A stretch of DNA of 64,000 bases, from NCBI RefSeq assembly GCF_008806975.1, contig NZ_CP031728.1:4691501-4755500 (forward strand). The letters are read 5' to 3'. This document shows positions 35,325-43,298 of the stretch, in pieces (position 1 is the stretch's first letter; each line of letters starts with the position of its first letter). The stretch comes from Cellvibrio sp. KY-GH-1. GTDB taxonomy: Bacteria; Pseudomonadota; Gammaproteobacteria; Pseudomonadales; Cellvibrionaceae. Position numbers and translations under genes: made by a program. Under the pieces are notes generated by a model. That model was not told the DNA's origin, did no database searches, and worked only from the letters and a program-made list of their open reading frames with translations.

Positions 35325-36377
35325 ATGTCCTTCCATAATTCCAATCACTTTTTTAACTTGCTCGCCCGCTGGTTACCGTTAAAAGATTCTGCCAATTGGG
35401 TGCTGGGGGCCGTGATCAACACGCGCGGTTCTGTGTATCGTAAAACCGGCGCGCTCATGTTGTTGAGTGATGCAGGTCATCAATTCGGTTTATTAAGCGG
35501 TGGCTGTATAGAATCAGATCTACTATTGCAGGCGCGCAAGGTGATTGCGCTGGGTAAATCGCGCCGAGTCGTTTATGACGCAACCGATGAAGATAACATT
35601 GCCTGGCGTTTGGGAATTGGCTGTGGCGGTGCCGCGGAAATTCTGCTGCATCCCTGCAATGCGGAAAATAGCTATTTACACTTAATGGAAGTGTTTGAGT
35701 GTTTGCAACAACATCGAGCGTGCGAATTTTCGCTCGACCTGGATTCTGCAACAGCGCGCGCTATTCCTTGTGCGCGCGATTTTACGTTGCGTCAATGCGG
35801 ACATTTGTCGACTGATGGTCGCACGCAATTAACCACATTGATTAATCCTTTACCGCATTTGTTGGTGTTGGGTAATGGGGTGGATATGATCCCGTTATGC
35901 CATCTGGCACTGGCGATGGGTTGGCAAGTTTCTGTGGCCGATGCGCGCCTTACGCCGCAAAAGTGCGACAATTTTCCCGATGGAGTTTCGGTCGTTGTTC
36001 AGTCGGTTGTTGATATCCCCGTTGAGTATTTACAAGGGGTGGATGCTGTCGTTATCGCCCATCACAATATGCCATTGGATGCAGCGGCCATTGCTCATTT
36101 GCAAACCTGTGACTTAATGAATCCCTATATTGGGTTGCTGGGGCCGGCGCAGCGTAAAGCGGAGGTGCTTGCGCTCGCCGGTTTAACTGAAATGCAATTG
36201 TGTTATCCCGTGGCTGGCCCCATGGGTTTGGCGCTGGGCGGTGACTTGCCGGAGAGTATTGCGCTTTCGGTATTGGCGGAATGCCACGCGCGTTTATTTG
36301 GCAGCAGCGCGCTGCCCTTGAGTATGTTTGCCGGGCAGCAAATATCTGTGATCACGCACAGTCTTGCGAACAGCTAG
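35325..36377 (+). CDS. XdhC family molybdenum-hydroxylase maturation protein
   Basis: 350 residues from ATG at 35325 (AAGGAAG upstream; the frame extends to a GTG at 35301). N-terminal XdhC/CoxI segment: GAVINTRGSVYRKTGALMLL, SGGCIESDLL and GIGCGGAAEILL. The C-terminal half is the Rossmann-like XdhC_C domain (HLLVLGNGVDMIPLCHLA, then GPMGLALGGDLPESIALSVLAE). XdhC inserts sulfurated molybdenum cofactor into xanthine-dehydrogenase-type enzymes. It starts a four-gene cluster with MocA-like and both enzyme subunits. Confidence 0.92.
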   Translation: MSFHNSNHFFNLLARWLPLKDSANWVLGAVINTRGSVYRKTGALMLLSDAGHQFGLLSGGCIESDLLLQARKVIALGKSRRVVYDATDEDNIAWRLGIGCGGAAEILLHPCNAENSYLHLMEVFECLQQHRACEFSLDLDSATARAIPCARDFTLRQCGHLSTDGRTQLTTLINPLPHLLVLGNGVDMIPLCHLALAMGWQVSVADARLTPQKCDNFPDGVSVVVQSVVDIPVEYLQGVDAVVIAHHNMPLDAAAIAHLQTCDLMNPYIGLLGPAQRKAEVLALAGLTEMQLCYPVAGPMGLALGGDLPESIALSVLAECHARLFGSSALPLSMFAGQQISVITHSLANS

Positions 36378-36392
36378 TTTTTCGGAGTGGTT

Positions 36393-36980
36393 ATGGCAAT
36401 TGACTGCGTTATTTTAGCCGCAGGCGCCGCAACGCGGTTTGGTAGTTGCAAATTGCTGGCGGATTATCTCGGCCAGCCGCTGATCGCTCATATACTGGAT
36501 GCGGCGCACGCGGTTACGCCGGCACGCATTGTTCTGGTAACTGGTGCCAGTCACGCCAAGTTGACCGATTACTGTGCGACATTGGCAGTGAGCAAGTTGG
36601 AAATCGCCTATTGTGATGACTGGCAGCTGGGCATGGGGCATTCATTAGCTCATGGTGTTGCGCAAGTAAATAATGATAATCCGGTACTCGTTCTACTGGG
36701 TGATCAGCCTCAAGTCAGTGCCGCAGATTTATTGCGGTTATATCGCTGTTGGAAATCAAGCCCAACACAAATTGTCTGCGCCAGTTTTGCCGATACGCTG
36801 GGTGTACCAGCGATATTTCCCGCAGAATTTAAAGCGCATTTATTGGCGTGCTCCGGTGATCGGGGCGCAAAACAATTATTGTTTCAGCAGGCAGAACATG
36901 TGTTGGCAATTCCTATGCCGTCGGCAGAGTTTGATATAGATACTCCGGCCGATATGGAGCGGGAGTTTCCGTTTAACTAA
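36393..36980 (+). CDS. Molybdenum cofactor cytidylyltransferase (MocA-like)
   Basis: 195 residues from ATG at 36393 (CGGAG upstream). An NTP-transferase fold: VILAAGAATRFGSCKLL is the nucleotide-binding signature, VLVLLGDQPQVSAADL the metal-binding Asp region, and FDIDTPADME the family ending. It would attach CMP to molybdopterin to give MCD, the form used by xanthine-oxidase-family enzymes. It follows xdhC by 15 bases. Confidence 0.9.
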   Translation: MAIDCVILAAGAATRFGSCKLLADYLGQPLIAHILDAAHAVTPARIVLVTGASHAKLTDYCATLAVSKLEIAYCDDWQLGMGHSLAHGVAQVNNDNPVLVLLGDQPQVSAADLLRLYRCWKSSPTQIVCASFADTLGVPAIFPAEFKAHLLACSGDRGAKQLLFQQAEHVLAIPMPSAEFDIDTPADMEREFPFN

Positions 36981-37038
36981 TCCGTTTTAAAACAATTCAG
37001 TTTGCAAATTAAATGCATCGCCAATAAAGGAGCCCTTT

Positions 37039-37524
37039 ATGATTTCGCTTACGATTAACGGGAAAAAGCATGAGTTAACGCTGGATCCAGATACACCTTT
37101 GCTGTGGGTATTGCGCGATGAATTAAAAATGACCGGCACCAAGTTAGGCTGCGGTATCGCCATGTGCGGTGCCTGCACTGTGCATATGAACGGCACGCCG
37201 ATTCGCTCTTGCAGTATGCCTATCTCCGCGTTAGCGGGTGCCAATATCCAGACAATTGATGGGATCAACTCACCGGAATTCAACGCTGTGCAACAGGCGT
37301 GGCGACAGTTGGATGTGGTTCAGTGTGGCTACTGCCAATCAGGACAAATAATGTCGGCAACGGCGTTACTGCAGACCAATCCAAAACCAACAGATGAACA
37401 AATCGATTCAGCGATGTCCGGTAATTTGTGCCGCTGCGCTACCTATCACCGTATTCGCGGCGCTATTCATTTGGCGGTAGATGCAATGGCAAAATCACCC
37501 AAAGCAGCGGGAGGAAATGTGTAA
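37039..37524 (+). CDS. (2Fe-2S) subunit of an IorA-type molybdenum hydroxylase
   Basis: 161 residues. The plant-type 2Fe-2S motif (CGIAMCGACTV then C at the end of PIRSC) and the C-terminal four-Cys motif (CGYCQSGQ, then CRCATYHRI) are both present, so it carries two clusters. This is the small subunit of isoquinoline-1-oxidoreductase or aldehyde-oxidase type enzymes. AAAGGAGCC precedes ATG at 37039. Its stop overlaps the start of the large subunit (TAATG). Confidence 0.95.
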   Translation: MISLTINGKKHELTLDPDTPLLWVLRDELKMTGTKLGCGIAMCGACTVHMNGTPIRSCSMPISALAGANIQTIDGINSPEFNAVQQAWRQLDVVQCGYCQSGQIMSATALLQTNPKPTDEQIDSAMSGNLCRCATYHRIRGAIHLAVDAMAKSPKAAGGNV

Positions 37525-39698
37525 TGAATTTCCTCGATAAACAATGTGCACTGCGTGAACAAAAAAAATCACTCGAGTTATCGCGCCGTCAATTTTTACA
37601 AGCGACCGCAGTGAGCAGCGGCTTACTGATCGGTTGCGGTTCAATTAGCCTTTCACCTTCTGCGCTGGCGGCAGAAGCATCGCCGGTGTTTAATGCGTTT
37701 GTAAAAATTACTGCCGATAACAAAGTGGTTGTAGCCATCAAACACATGGATATGGGGCAGGGCGTGAGCACTGGGCTTGCCACTGTGATTGCTGAAGAAG
37801 TGGGTGCGCGTTGGGAACAAGTAGAATTTGAATTTGCACCGGCCGATGCTCAACGTTACAACAATGTTTTTTGGGGCCCAATGCAAGGTACCGGTGGCTC
37901 GTCGTCAATTGCTAACTCATGGCAACAATTGCGCTCAGCGGGTGCCGCCGCGCGTGAAATGCTGCAATCCGCGGCCGCTTCTGAATGGAAAGTACCGCCA
38001 GCGGAAGTAAAAATTGCAAATGGCATTATCAGCCATGGCAAGCATTCCAGCGAGTTGGGTGCATTTGCAGCTAAAGCTGCGGCGCTGGCAACTCCACAGC
38101 AGCCGGCGTTGAAAGATCCAAAGGATTTTCAATTAATCGGCAAATCCATTCCGCGTAAAGACAGTCATGCCAAAACCAATGGCACAGCGGTTTATACCCA
38201 GGACATTCAGTTGCCCGGCATGCTGACCGCATTGGTCGCCTATCCGCCGCAATATTTTGGCAAGGTGAAAAAACTTGATGCCAGTAAAGCCAAAGCGTCC
38301 CCCGGCGTGGTTGCAGTAGTGGAAATTCCGCGTGGAGTAGCGGTGATAGCGGAAAATTTCTGGGCTGCTAATAAAGCGCGTAAATTGTTGGCGATCGATT
38401 GGGATTTGTCGGCCTGTGAAACACGCGGTAGCGATCTGCTCTACAGTGAAAGTCACGCGCAAGCGGATAAAGCAGGTCATGTGGTAAAAAACACTGGTGA
38501 CGCACCGGCAAGTTTAAAATCTGCAAAAAATATTATCGAGGCAAAATATGAATTGCCTTATTTAGCACACTCACCGATAGAGCCGATGAATTGTGTTATT
38601 AAAATGGATAAAACCCAGGTGGAAATTTGGGCGGCAAGCCAAATGCCCACTATTGATCAAAATGAAGTGGCTGCCGTTGCCGGAGTAAAACCCGAGCAAG
38701 TAAAAATCACCAGCGTATTTGCGGGCGGCAGTTTTGGTCGTCGGGCTTGCGCTAGTGATTACGTGGTGGACGCAGCGCATATCGCCAAACAAATTCCGGG
38801 GCGCGCGGTGAAAATGGTATGGACGCGTGAAGATGAATTTTTAAATGCGCGTTTCCGCCCCATGGCGGTACACCATATTCGCGGCGCTGTGGCGGATGAT
38901 GGCGCACTGGTGTGGCAACACCATGCGGTGGCACCGTCCATATTACGCGGTACCCCTTTTGAAGGTATGGTTAAAGGCCCGGTGGACGGCACTGTGGTGG
39001 AGGGCATAGAAGACATGCATTACGCCATAAATCATTTGCAAGTGCAGGGCTCCGAGTTGGCGGTAAAACTCCCTACGCTCTGGTGGCGTTCAGTGGGGCA
39101 CTCTGGCAATGCGTTTGTGGTAGAAACCTTTGTTGATCAATTGGCCAAAGCCGCGAAAAAAGATCCAGTGATATTTCGCCGCCAATTACTCGCGAGCGAG
39201 CCGCGTGCACTAGGCGTATTGAATTTGGTGGCGGAAAAAGCCGAGTGGAAAAAATCTCTGCCTGCGGGCGTCACGCGTGGAATTTCCGTGCATAAATCCT
39301 TCGGTACCTGGGTGGCACAGGTCGCGGAAGTACGCGTAAATGCGGATAAAAGTTTTAAAGTGGAACGCGTAGTCTGCGCGGTAGATTGCGGTGTAGCAGT
39401 CAACCCGGATGTAATTCGCGCGCAAATGGAAGGCGGTATAGGTATGGGTTTGAGTGCAGCACTGGGCGAAGCTGTCACGCTGAAAAATGGTGTGGTGGAG
39501 CAAACCAATTTGCATCAATACCAATTGATGCGCATCGCCAGCATGCCCAAGGTGGAAGTGCATATTGTTCCATCGGCGGAAGCTCCCTCTGGCGTGGGCG
39601 AACCCGGCTTGCCTCCCATTGCCGGCGCAGTAGCTAACGCATTATTTGCAGCGACTGGAAAGCCGGTCACCAAATTACCACTGGGGAATAAGGTTTAG
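37524..39698 (+). CDS. Molybdopterin-binding subunit of an IorB-type hydroxylase, Tat-exported
   Basis: 724 residues from ATG at 37524, which overlaps the preceding stop; the longer frame from 37428 reads back into the small-subunit gene and is rejected. A Tat signal (SRRQFLQAT, then a hydrophobic stretch) shows export folded with cofactor. The body has the aldehyde oxidase / xanthine dehydrogenase pattern, including TGGSSSIANSW, GGSFGRRACASDYV and catalytic Glu in GVGEPGLPPIAGA. No FAD subunit is encoded, so electrons probably pass to a cytochrome. It hydroxylates N-heterocycles or aldehydes; the substrate is unknown. Confidence 0.94.
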   Translation: MNFLDKQCALREQKKSLELSRRQFLQATAVSSGLLIGCGSISLSPSALAAEASPVFNAFVKITADNKVVVAIKHMDMGQGVSTGLATVIAEEVGARWEQVEFEFAPADAQRYNNVFWGPMQGTGGSSSIANSWQQLRSAGAAAREMLQSAAASEWKVPPAEVKIANGIISHGKHSSELGAFAAKAAALATPQQPALKDPKDFQLIGKSIPRKDSHAKTNGTAVYTQDIQLPGMLTALVAYPPQYFGKVKKLDASKAKASPGVVAVVEIPRGVAVIAENFWAANKARKLLAIDWDLSACETRGSDLLYSESHAQADKAGHVVKNTGDAPASLKSAKNIIEAKYELPYLAHSPIEPMNCVIKMDKTQVEIWAASQMPTIDQNEVAAVAGVKPEQVKITSVFAGGSFGRRACASDYVVDAAHIAKQIPGRAVKMVWTREDEFLNARFRPMAVHHIRGAVADDGALVWQHHAVAPSILRGTPFEGMVKGPVDGTVVEGIEDMHYAINHLQVQGSELAVKLPTLWWRSVGHSGNAFVVETFVDQLAKAAKKDPVIFRRQLLASEPRALGVLNLVAEKAEWKKSLPAGVTRGISVHKSFGTWVAQVAEVRVNADKSFKVERVVCAVDCGVAVNPDVIRAQMEGGIGMGLSAALGEAVTLKNGVVEQTNLHQYQLMRIASMPKVEVHIVPSAEAPSGVGEPGLPPIAGAVANALFAATGKPVTKLPLGNKV

Positions 39699-39712
39699 TT
39701 ATACTTGGTGGT

Positions 39713-39742
39713 AAAAAACGCCGCTAGTTTGCGGCGTTTTTA
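39713..39742. terminator. Bidirectional terminator
   Basis: AAAACGCCGC / GCGGCGTTTT, 10-bp stem with loop TAGTTT, between the molybdenum enzyme gene and the convergent zinc-ribbon gene; A and T runs serve both directions. Confidence 0.85.
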
Positions 39743-39744
39743 CA

Positions 39745-40602
39745 CTAATCTGAGACTATTTTTGTCATGGGGCGCATAATAATAACTTGTGTTTTATTGC
39801 AGTTGCTGCATTGAATGTTGAGCGCCTCTTCAAATTTGAGGCCTTTGAATATATTTGTTGGGATTTCATGTTTTTGGCCACAGGATTTGCAATCCACTAC
39901 AAAAACTCTTCTTGAATAGAAGAGTTCTTTTGTTTTGCTATCTTCTTCAATTAAATAACTTTCCTTGCACTTTGGGTTTATGCAATGAATTATTTTTTTG
40001 CGGCCTATTGATTTTATTGTTTTTTTAATTTCTATCCTGCATGAATCACAAGAAAAGTTGTAAGTTTTCTCTTTGGTGCCGCCTAGTATCATATTGCCTG
40101 TCTGTAAATCTGATAGGAAATCAATTACATCTTGAACTTTAGATTTTATTTTATCTAGTTGGCCATAAATGCTCATGGCTTCAGTGCTGATTGTAGGTAT
40201 GGGTATGTGCAATGCAGTATTTGAAACTCCATGCCAAAGACTATGCAGCTTGCCTAGTTTTAGTTCTGCCTGAGTTCCTATCGGTATGTAATCTAAAGAT
40301 TCATACTCTTCTAATGTGGATGGTGGAGTCCCAGTAATTGGTTGTTTACTTATATGTAATGTAACTTGATCACAAACTGTGTCGTTTACATCTGCTGCCA
40401 CCTGTCGAACGACATCTCTTGGCGACCATCCTTCAAGTTCTTTTGGTGATAAATAGGCATACGACGCTTTAAATCTTTCGTATGCAATGTATTCGATAGT
40501 GAGTCGACACTCTAACGCTGCATATGTCAAACTGCATTCCGAATCTTGGCTAACTAATTTTTTTATCACTTCTATTCTTTCTTTTATGTCAAGCATTGCC
40601 AT
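39745..40602 (-). CDS. Zinc-ribbon protein with helical N-terminal domain, unknown function
   Basis: 285 residues, not confidently assigned. The N-terminal 180 residues look all-helical; ALECRLTIEYIAYERFKASY resembles the first helices of HEPN / DUF4145-type domains, but this is a weak impression. The C-terminal 100 residues hold two zinc-ribbon modules (CDSC...CINPKC and CKSC...CSNC). Gene and flanks are AT-rich compared with the neighbours, suggesting acquired DNA. It begins the accessory island ending with the IS element. Confidence 0.6.
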   Translation of the reverse strand: MAMLDIKERIEVIKKLVSQDSECSLTYAALECRLTIEYIAYERFKASYAYLSPKELEGWSPRDVVRQVAADVNDTVCDQVTLHISKQPITGTPPSTLEEYESLDYIPIGTQAELKLGKLHSLWHGVSNTALHIPIPTISTEAMSIYGQLDKIKSKVQDVIDFLSDLQTGNMILGGTKEKTYNFSCDSCRIEIKKTIKSIGRKKIIHCINPKCKESYLIEEDSKTKELFYSRRVFVVDCKSCGQKHEIPTNIFKGLKFEEALNIQCSNCNKTQVIIMRPMTKIVSD

Positions 40603-40691
40603 TAATCTCGATACTTTAGTTTGATGTTACATGTTGCCTGTCGATTGCTCAATTATAGAGGTTACACAGTTAAAGTGCTGAAAATGAAGCT

Positions 40692-40862
40692 ATGACTACG
40701 ACCAAAAATTCTAGTGAAAGCCGTTCTGTTGATGGAAACTCTCCGCAATTCAATGACGAGAGGGAGCTCATATGGTATGAGCAAAACAAGGTGGCTATAG
40801 ATAGTTATAACAAGCTAATAGAGGAAAATGGAGCATTTGGAGATGAATTGAGGCTCTTTTGA
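40692..40862 (+). CDS. Truncated CcdA-family antitoxin (56 aa)
   Basis: A 56-codon frame. Its C-terminal half reads ELIWYEQNKVAIDSYNKLIE then ENGAFGDELRLF, the characteristic toxin-wrapping tail of CcdA-family antitoxins (W..EN..AI..YN..VE..G.F.D..R.F). The N-terminal ribbon-helix-helix DNA-binding half is absent; an in-frame TAA at 40671 prevents extension. No CcdB-like toxin follows in the 170 bases before the next gene, where I see nothing. It is probably a remnant or a decoy antitoxin. Confidence 0.6.
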   Translation: MTTTKNSSESRSVDGNSPQFNDERELIWYEQNKVAIDSYNKLIEENGAFGDELRLF

Positions 40863-41036
40863 TGTATGGTTTGGTTTGATTTGATAGGTAAGGCGACATT
40901 CACTGGGTATTTGGTAATACTTTACTTTGGTATCTTGCGCTTGGTTGTAAATATGCTGTGTTGATCACAACTTTATTTTTGGTTCCAATTAAAAATAAAC
41001 GTTCTATTGGTTGATGTTAATTAGGGAGAGGGATGC

Positions 41037-41558
41037 ATGATTAGCGACATGATTTATGATGGACAGAAAATAGTATGGTCAGGAAAAGGTGCTTTTAAGG
41101 CAACGTCTGGATTACCTGGTTATCAAGAGCCGGACTATTACTGTGTCCCCGAGAGTGGGCCAATACCTGAAGGGTTTTATAAAATTTACCTGGAAAATAA
41201 AGGTGTTGCCAAAGATGATGGAACTGGATCGTGTACTCTTAGTCCGGCTTGGGGAATTCAACAAATTCCGCGAGGAGTTGAGGCTGGCGACTGTGAACAA
41301 TTTTGGATTAATTGGGGAAATAATCGTGCGCGAATGGAGCCGGCAGATTCAGGTACAAAAATTCGTTGTTCACCAATTATGAGAGGTGGGTTCTATTTGC
41401 ATGATTCTTCCAAGGGGTATAGCCATGGGTGCATTGAAGTAGAGCGTCGAATTTTTCCATTGTTGCGGCAGGTCAGTAAGAATGGTGGAAAGTCTTTTTT
41501 GGTTGTGAAAGTGGCTTATCAAAAAGGAGTGCCAACTAATGGCGGTACTAAAGTATAG
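41037..41558 (+). CDS. Tlde1-like (DUF2778) L,D-transpeptidase-type effector
   Basis: 173 residues with no signal peptide. The N-terminal region (FKATSGLPGY, then SGPIPEGFYKIYL) and C-terminal LHDSSKGYSHGCIEVE match the Tlde1 / DUF2778 family of type VI secretion peptidoglycan toxins. His122 and Cys132 in H-x9-C with SHGC are the candidate catalytic residues of the L,D-transpeptidase fold. Known Tlde1 acts in the target periplasm, cutting tetrapeptides or exchanging D-amino acids. GGGAGAGGG precedes ATG. The next gene overlaps by 20 bases and is exported, as expected of immunity. No type VI structural genes are in the window. Confidence 0.8.
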   Translation: MISDMIYDGQKIVWSGKGAFKATSGLPGYQEPDYYCVPESGPIPEGFYKIYLENKGVAKDDGTGSCTLSPAWGIQQIPRGVEAGDCEQFWINWGNNRARMEPADSGTKIRCSPIMRGGFYLHDSSKGYSHGCIEVERRIFPLLRQVSKNGGKSFLVVKVAYQKGVPTNGGTKV

Positions 41559-41919
41559 TTTACTTTTTTCGGCCTTATTTTCTGTACATGTATTTGCCCT
41601 GGGTGAAGAAAATATTGGCTTTGATAATAAACTATCTGCTTGTGCGCAGATCAAAAACTGGAAATTTATCCCTGATTCGGATATTCCTCTACTGTCATTT
41701 GAGGTTGAGTTAAATAAGTCAATTGGTGAGTGTGGCTGCAAGTCCGCATTTAGTTCTTTTACAGTGAGCGCCAAAAAAGACGGTTACAGTAGCTTTTTGA
41801 TGGGAGGAAAAATCAATTTCGCAAAAGCAGGTAAAAAGTACTTGCCATTGGCTACAGATGAGAAGCTGATTAGCTCTGGGGTATTGGAAGTTCAATTGAG
41901 CTGCGCGCAACCGGACTAG
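41539..41919 (+). CDS. Probable periplasmic immunity protein of the Tlde1-like effector
   Basis: 126 residues. A signal peptide covers about 1-20 (LKYSLLFSALFSVHVFALG). The mature protein has four Cys (SACAQIK, GECGCKSA, LSCAQ) that could form two disulfides in the periplasm. I do not recognise a named family with certainty. Its start lies 20 bases inside the effector gene, and AAGGAG is embedded in the effector's 3' end, so the two are translationally coupled. Effector-immunity function is inferred from location, export and overlap. Confidence 0.6.
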   Translation: MAVLKYSLLFSALFSVHVFALGEENIGFDNKLSACAQIKNWKFIPDSDIPLLSFEVELNKSIGECGCKSAFSSFTVSAKKDGYSSFLMGGKINFAKAGKKYLPLATDEKLISSGVLEVQLSCAQPD

Positions 41920-41941
41920 GTATTTAACTCAATGGGAAAAT

Positions 41942-41971
41942 AAAAGCGGCGGATAAACTCCGTCGCTTTTA
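41942..41971. terminator. Bidirectional terminator before the IS element
   Basis: AAAAGCGGCGG / CCGTCGCTTTT pair over 11 positions (one G-T wobble) with a 7-base loop. It ends the immunity gene on the plus strand; before the IS landed it was also about 20 bases beyond the stop of the minus-strand GH43 gene. Confidence 0.8.
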
Positions 41972-41979
41972 AGAATTAC

Positions 41980-41987
41980 TTTATTTC
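41980..41987 (+). repeat. Target-site duplication, left copy
   Basis: TTTATTTC directly abuts the left inverted repeat and is repeated exactly at 43291-43298, the 8-bp duplication expected for IS256-family insertion. Confidence 0.9.
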
Positions 41988-43290
41988 GAGACTGTAAATA
42001 AATCTGTGTAACTGTTTATCATTAACCTCATATAGGCAGGATAAACAGTATGAACAAAAAAGACCTTGAAGCCTTTGCGCGCGAAGCAGCAAAGCACATG
42101 AAGACTGAGAAAGACCTGAGCGACTTCAGTCAAATGCTCACCAAAATCACCGTTGAGGCAGCTCTCAACGGTGAACTTGATGCCCATCTTGGCTACGAGA
42201 AACACCAAAAATCAGGTGCTGCCAATAGCCGCAACGGCTACACCACCAAAACCCTGAAAACGGAAGACGGTGAGATGGAGCTCAAAACGCCGCGTGATCG
42301 CGAAGGCAGCTTTGAGCCGCAGTTGGTGAAGAAACACCAAACCCGCTTTACGTCGATGGATGACAAAATACTAAGCCTCTACGCCAAGGGCATGACCACC
42401 CGCGAAATCGTAGCCACTTTCAAGGACATGTATGGTGCAGACGTCTCTGCTACTCTTATTTCCAAAGTGACAGATGCTGTTATTGAGCAGGTCGTCGAAT
42501 GGCAATCGCGCCCGCTGGATTCGGTTTATCCTATTGTTTATCTCGACTGCATCGTGGTAAAGATTCGCCAGGATAAGCAGGTTATCAACAAATCCATTTA
42601 CCTTGCATTGGGCGTTACCATGGAGGGCCAGAAAGAATTATTAGGCATGTGGCTCTCGGAAAATGAAGGCTCAAAATTTTGGCTGGGCGTGCTGACGGAG
42701 CTACAGAATCGCGGTGTTCGAGACATTTTGATCGCATGCGTTGACGGGCTAAAAGGGTTTCCGGAGGCGATTAACGCGGCCTTTCCCGAAACGCAGATTC
42801 AACTGTGCATCGTACACATGGTACGCAACTCAGTGAAATACGTGCCGTGGAGGGACTACAAAGCCGTTACGGCAGACCTGAAGCGAATTTACCAATCCAT
42901 CACTGAAGAAGAGGCACTGCTGGCGCTCGCGCAGCTCGGTGCGCGCTGGGATGAAAAGTACCCGCAAATTAGTCGCTGCTGGCATACCCATTGGGAAAAT
43001 ATACGCACCTTGTTTGCTTACCCTGAAGACATTCGTCGCGCAATTTACACCACCAACGCGATTGAATCGCTGAATAGCGTAATCCGTCAGGCAATCAAAA
43101 AGCGCAAATTATTTCCAACGGATGAATCAGCCAAGAAAGTGATTTTCTTGGCAATCCAGGATGCCTCCAAAAAATGGACTATGCCCATTCGCAATTGGAG
43201 AGCAGCGCTCAATCATTTTATGATTGTGTTTGATGAGCGATTGATGGATTATCGTTGAGCTGGCAGTTACACAGAATTTTTTACAGGCTC
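41988..43290 (+). mobile_element. Complete IS256-family insertion sequence (1303 bp)
   Basis: Bounded by 27-bp terminal inverted repeats at 41988-42014 and 43264-43290, matching at 24 positions; both start GAG and end TCTGTGTAACTG read inward. An exact 8-bp duplication (TTTATTTC) flanks the element. One intact transposase gene fills it. Intact ends, gene and duplication indicate a recent insertion that may still be mobile. Confidence 0.95.
42050..43258 (+). CDS. IS256 family (mutator-type) transposase
   Basis: 402 residues, full length for the family. Catalytic DDE residues: Asp166 in VYLDCIVVK, Asp232 in ACVDGLKGFPEAI, and Glu339 in TTNAIESLNSVIRQ. C-terminal KWTMPIRNWRAALNHF is the typical ending. 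The N-terminal region includes AALNGELDAHLGYEKH, a family hallmark. AGGCAGGA precedes ATG at 42050. No frameshift is seen. Confidence 0.97.
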   Translation: MNKKDLEAFAREAAKHMKTEKDLSDFSQMLTKITVEAALNGELDAHLGYEKHQKSGAANSRNGYTTKTLKTEDGEMELKTPRDREGSFEPQLVKKHQTRFTSMDDKILSLYAKGMTTREIVATFKDMYGADVSATLISKVTDAVIEQVVEWQSRPLDSVYPIVYLDCIVVKIRQDKQVINKSIYLALGVTMEGQKELLGMWLSENEGSKFWLGVLTELQNRGVRDILIACVDGLKGFPEAINAAFPETQIQLCIVHMVRNSVKYVPWRDYKAVTADLKRIYQSITEEEALLALAQLGARWDEKYPQISRCWHTHWENIRTLFAYPEDIRRAIYTTNAIESLNSVIRQAIKKRKLFPTDESAKKVIFLAIQDASKKWTMPIRNWRAALNHFMIVFDERLMDYR

Positions 43291-43298
43291 TTTATTTC
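43291..43298 (+). repeat. Target-site duplication, right copy
   Basis: Second exact copy of TTTATTTC. It spans the TAA stop (43292-43294) and part of the last Lys codon of the minus-strand GH43 gene, so the IS inserted one base past that stop. Confidence 0.9.

Noticed and set aside
37428..37523. N-terminal extension of the molybdopterin subunit
   Set aside because: Would overlap the 2Fe-2S gene by about 100 bases in another frame and displace the Tat signal from the N-terminus; ATG at 37524 is correct.
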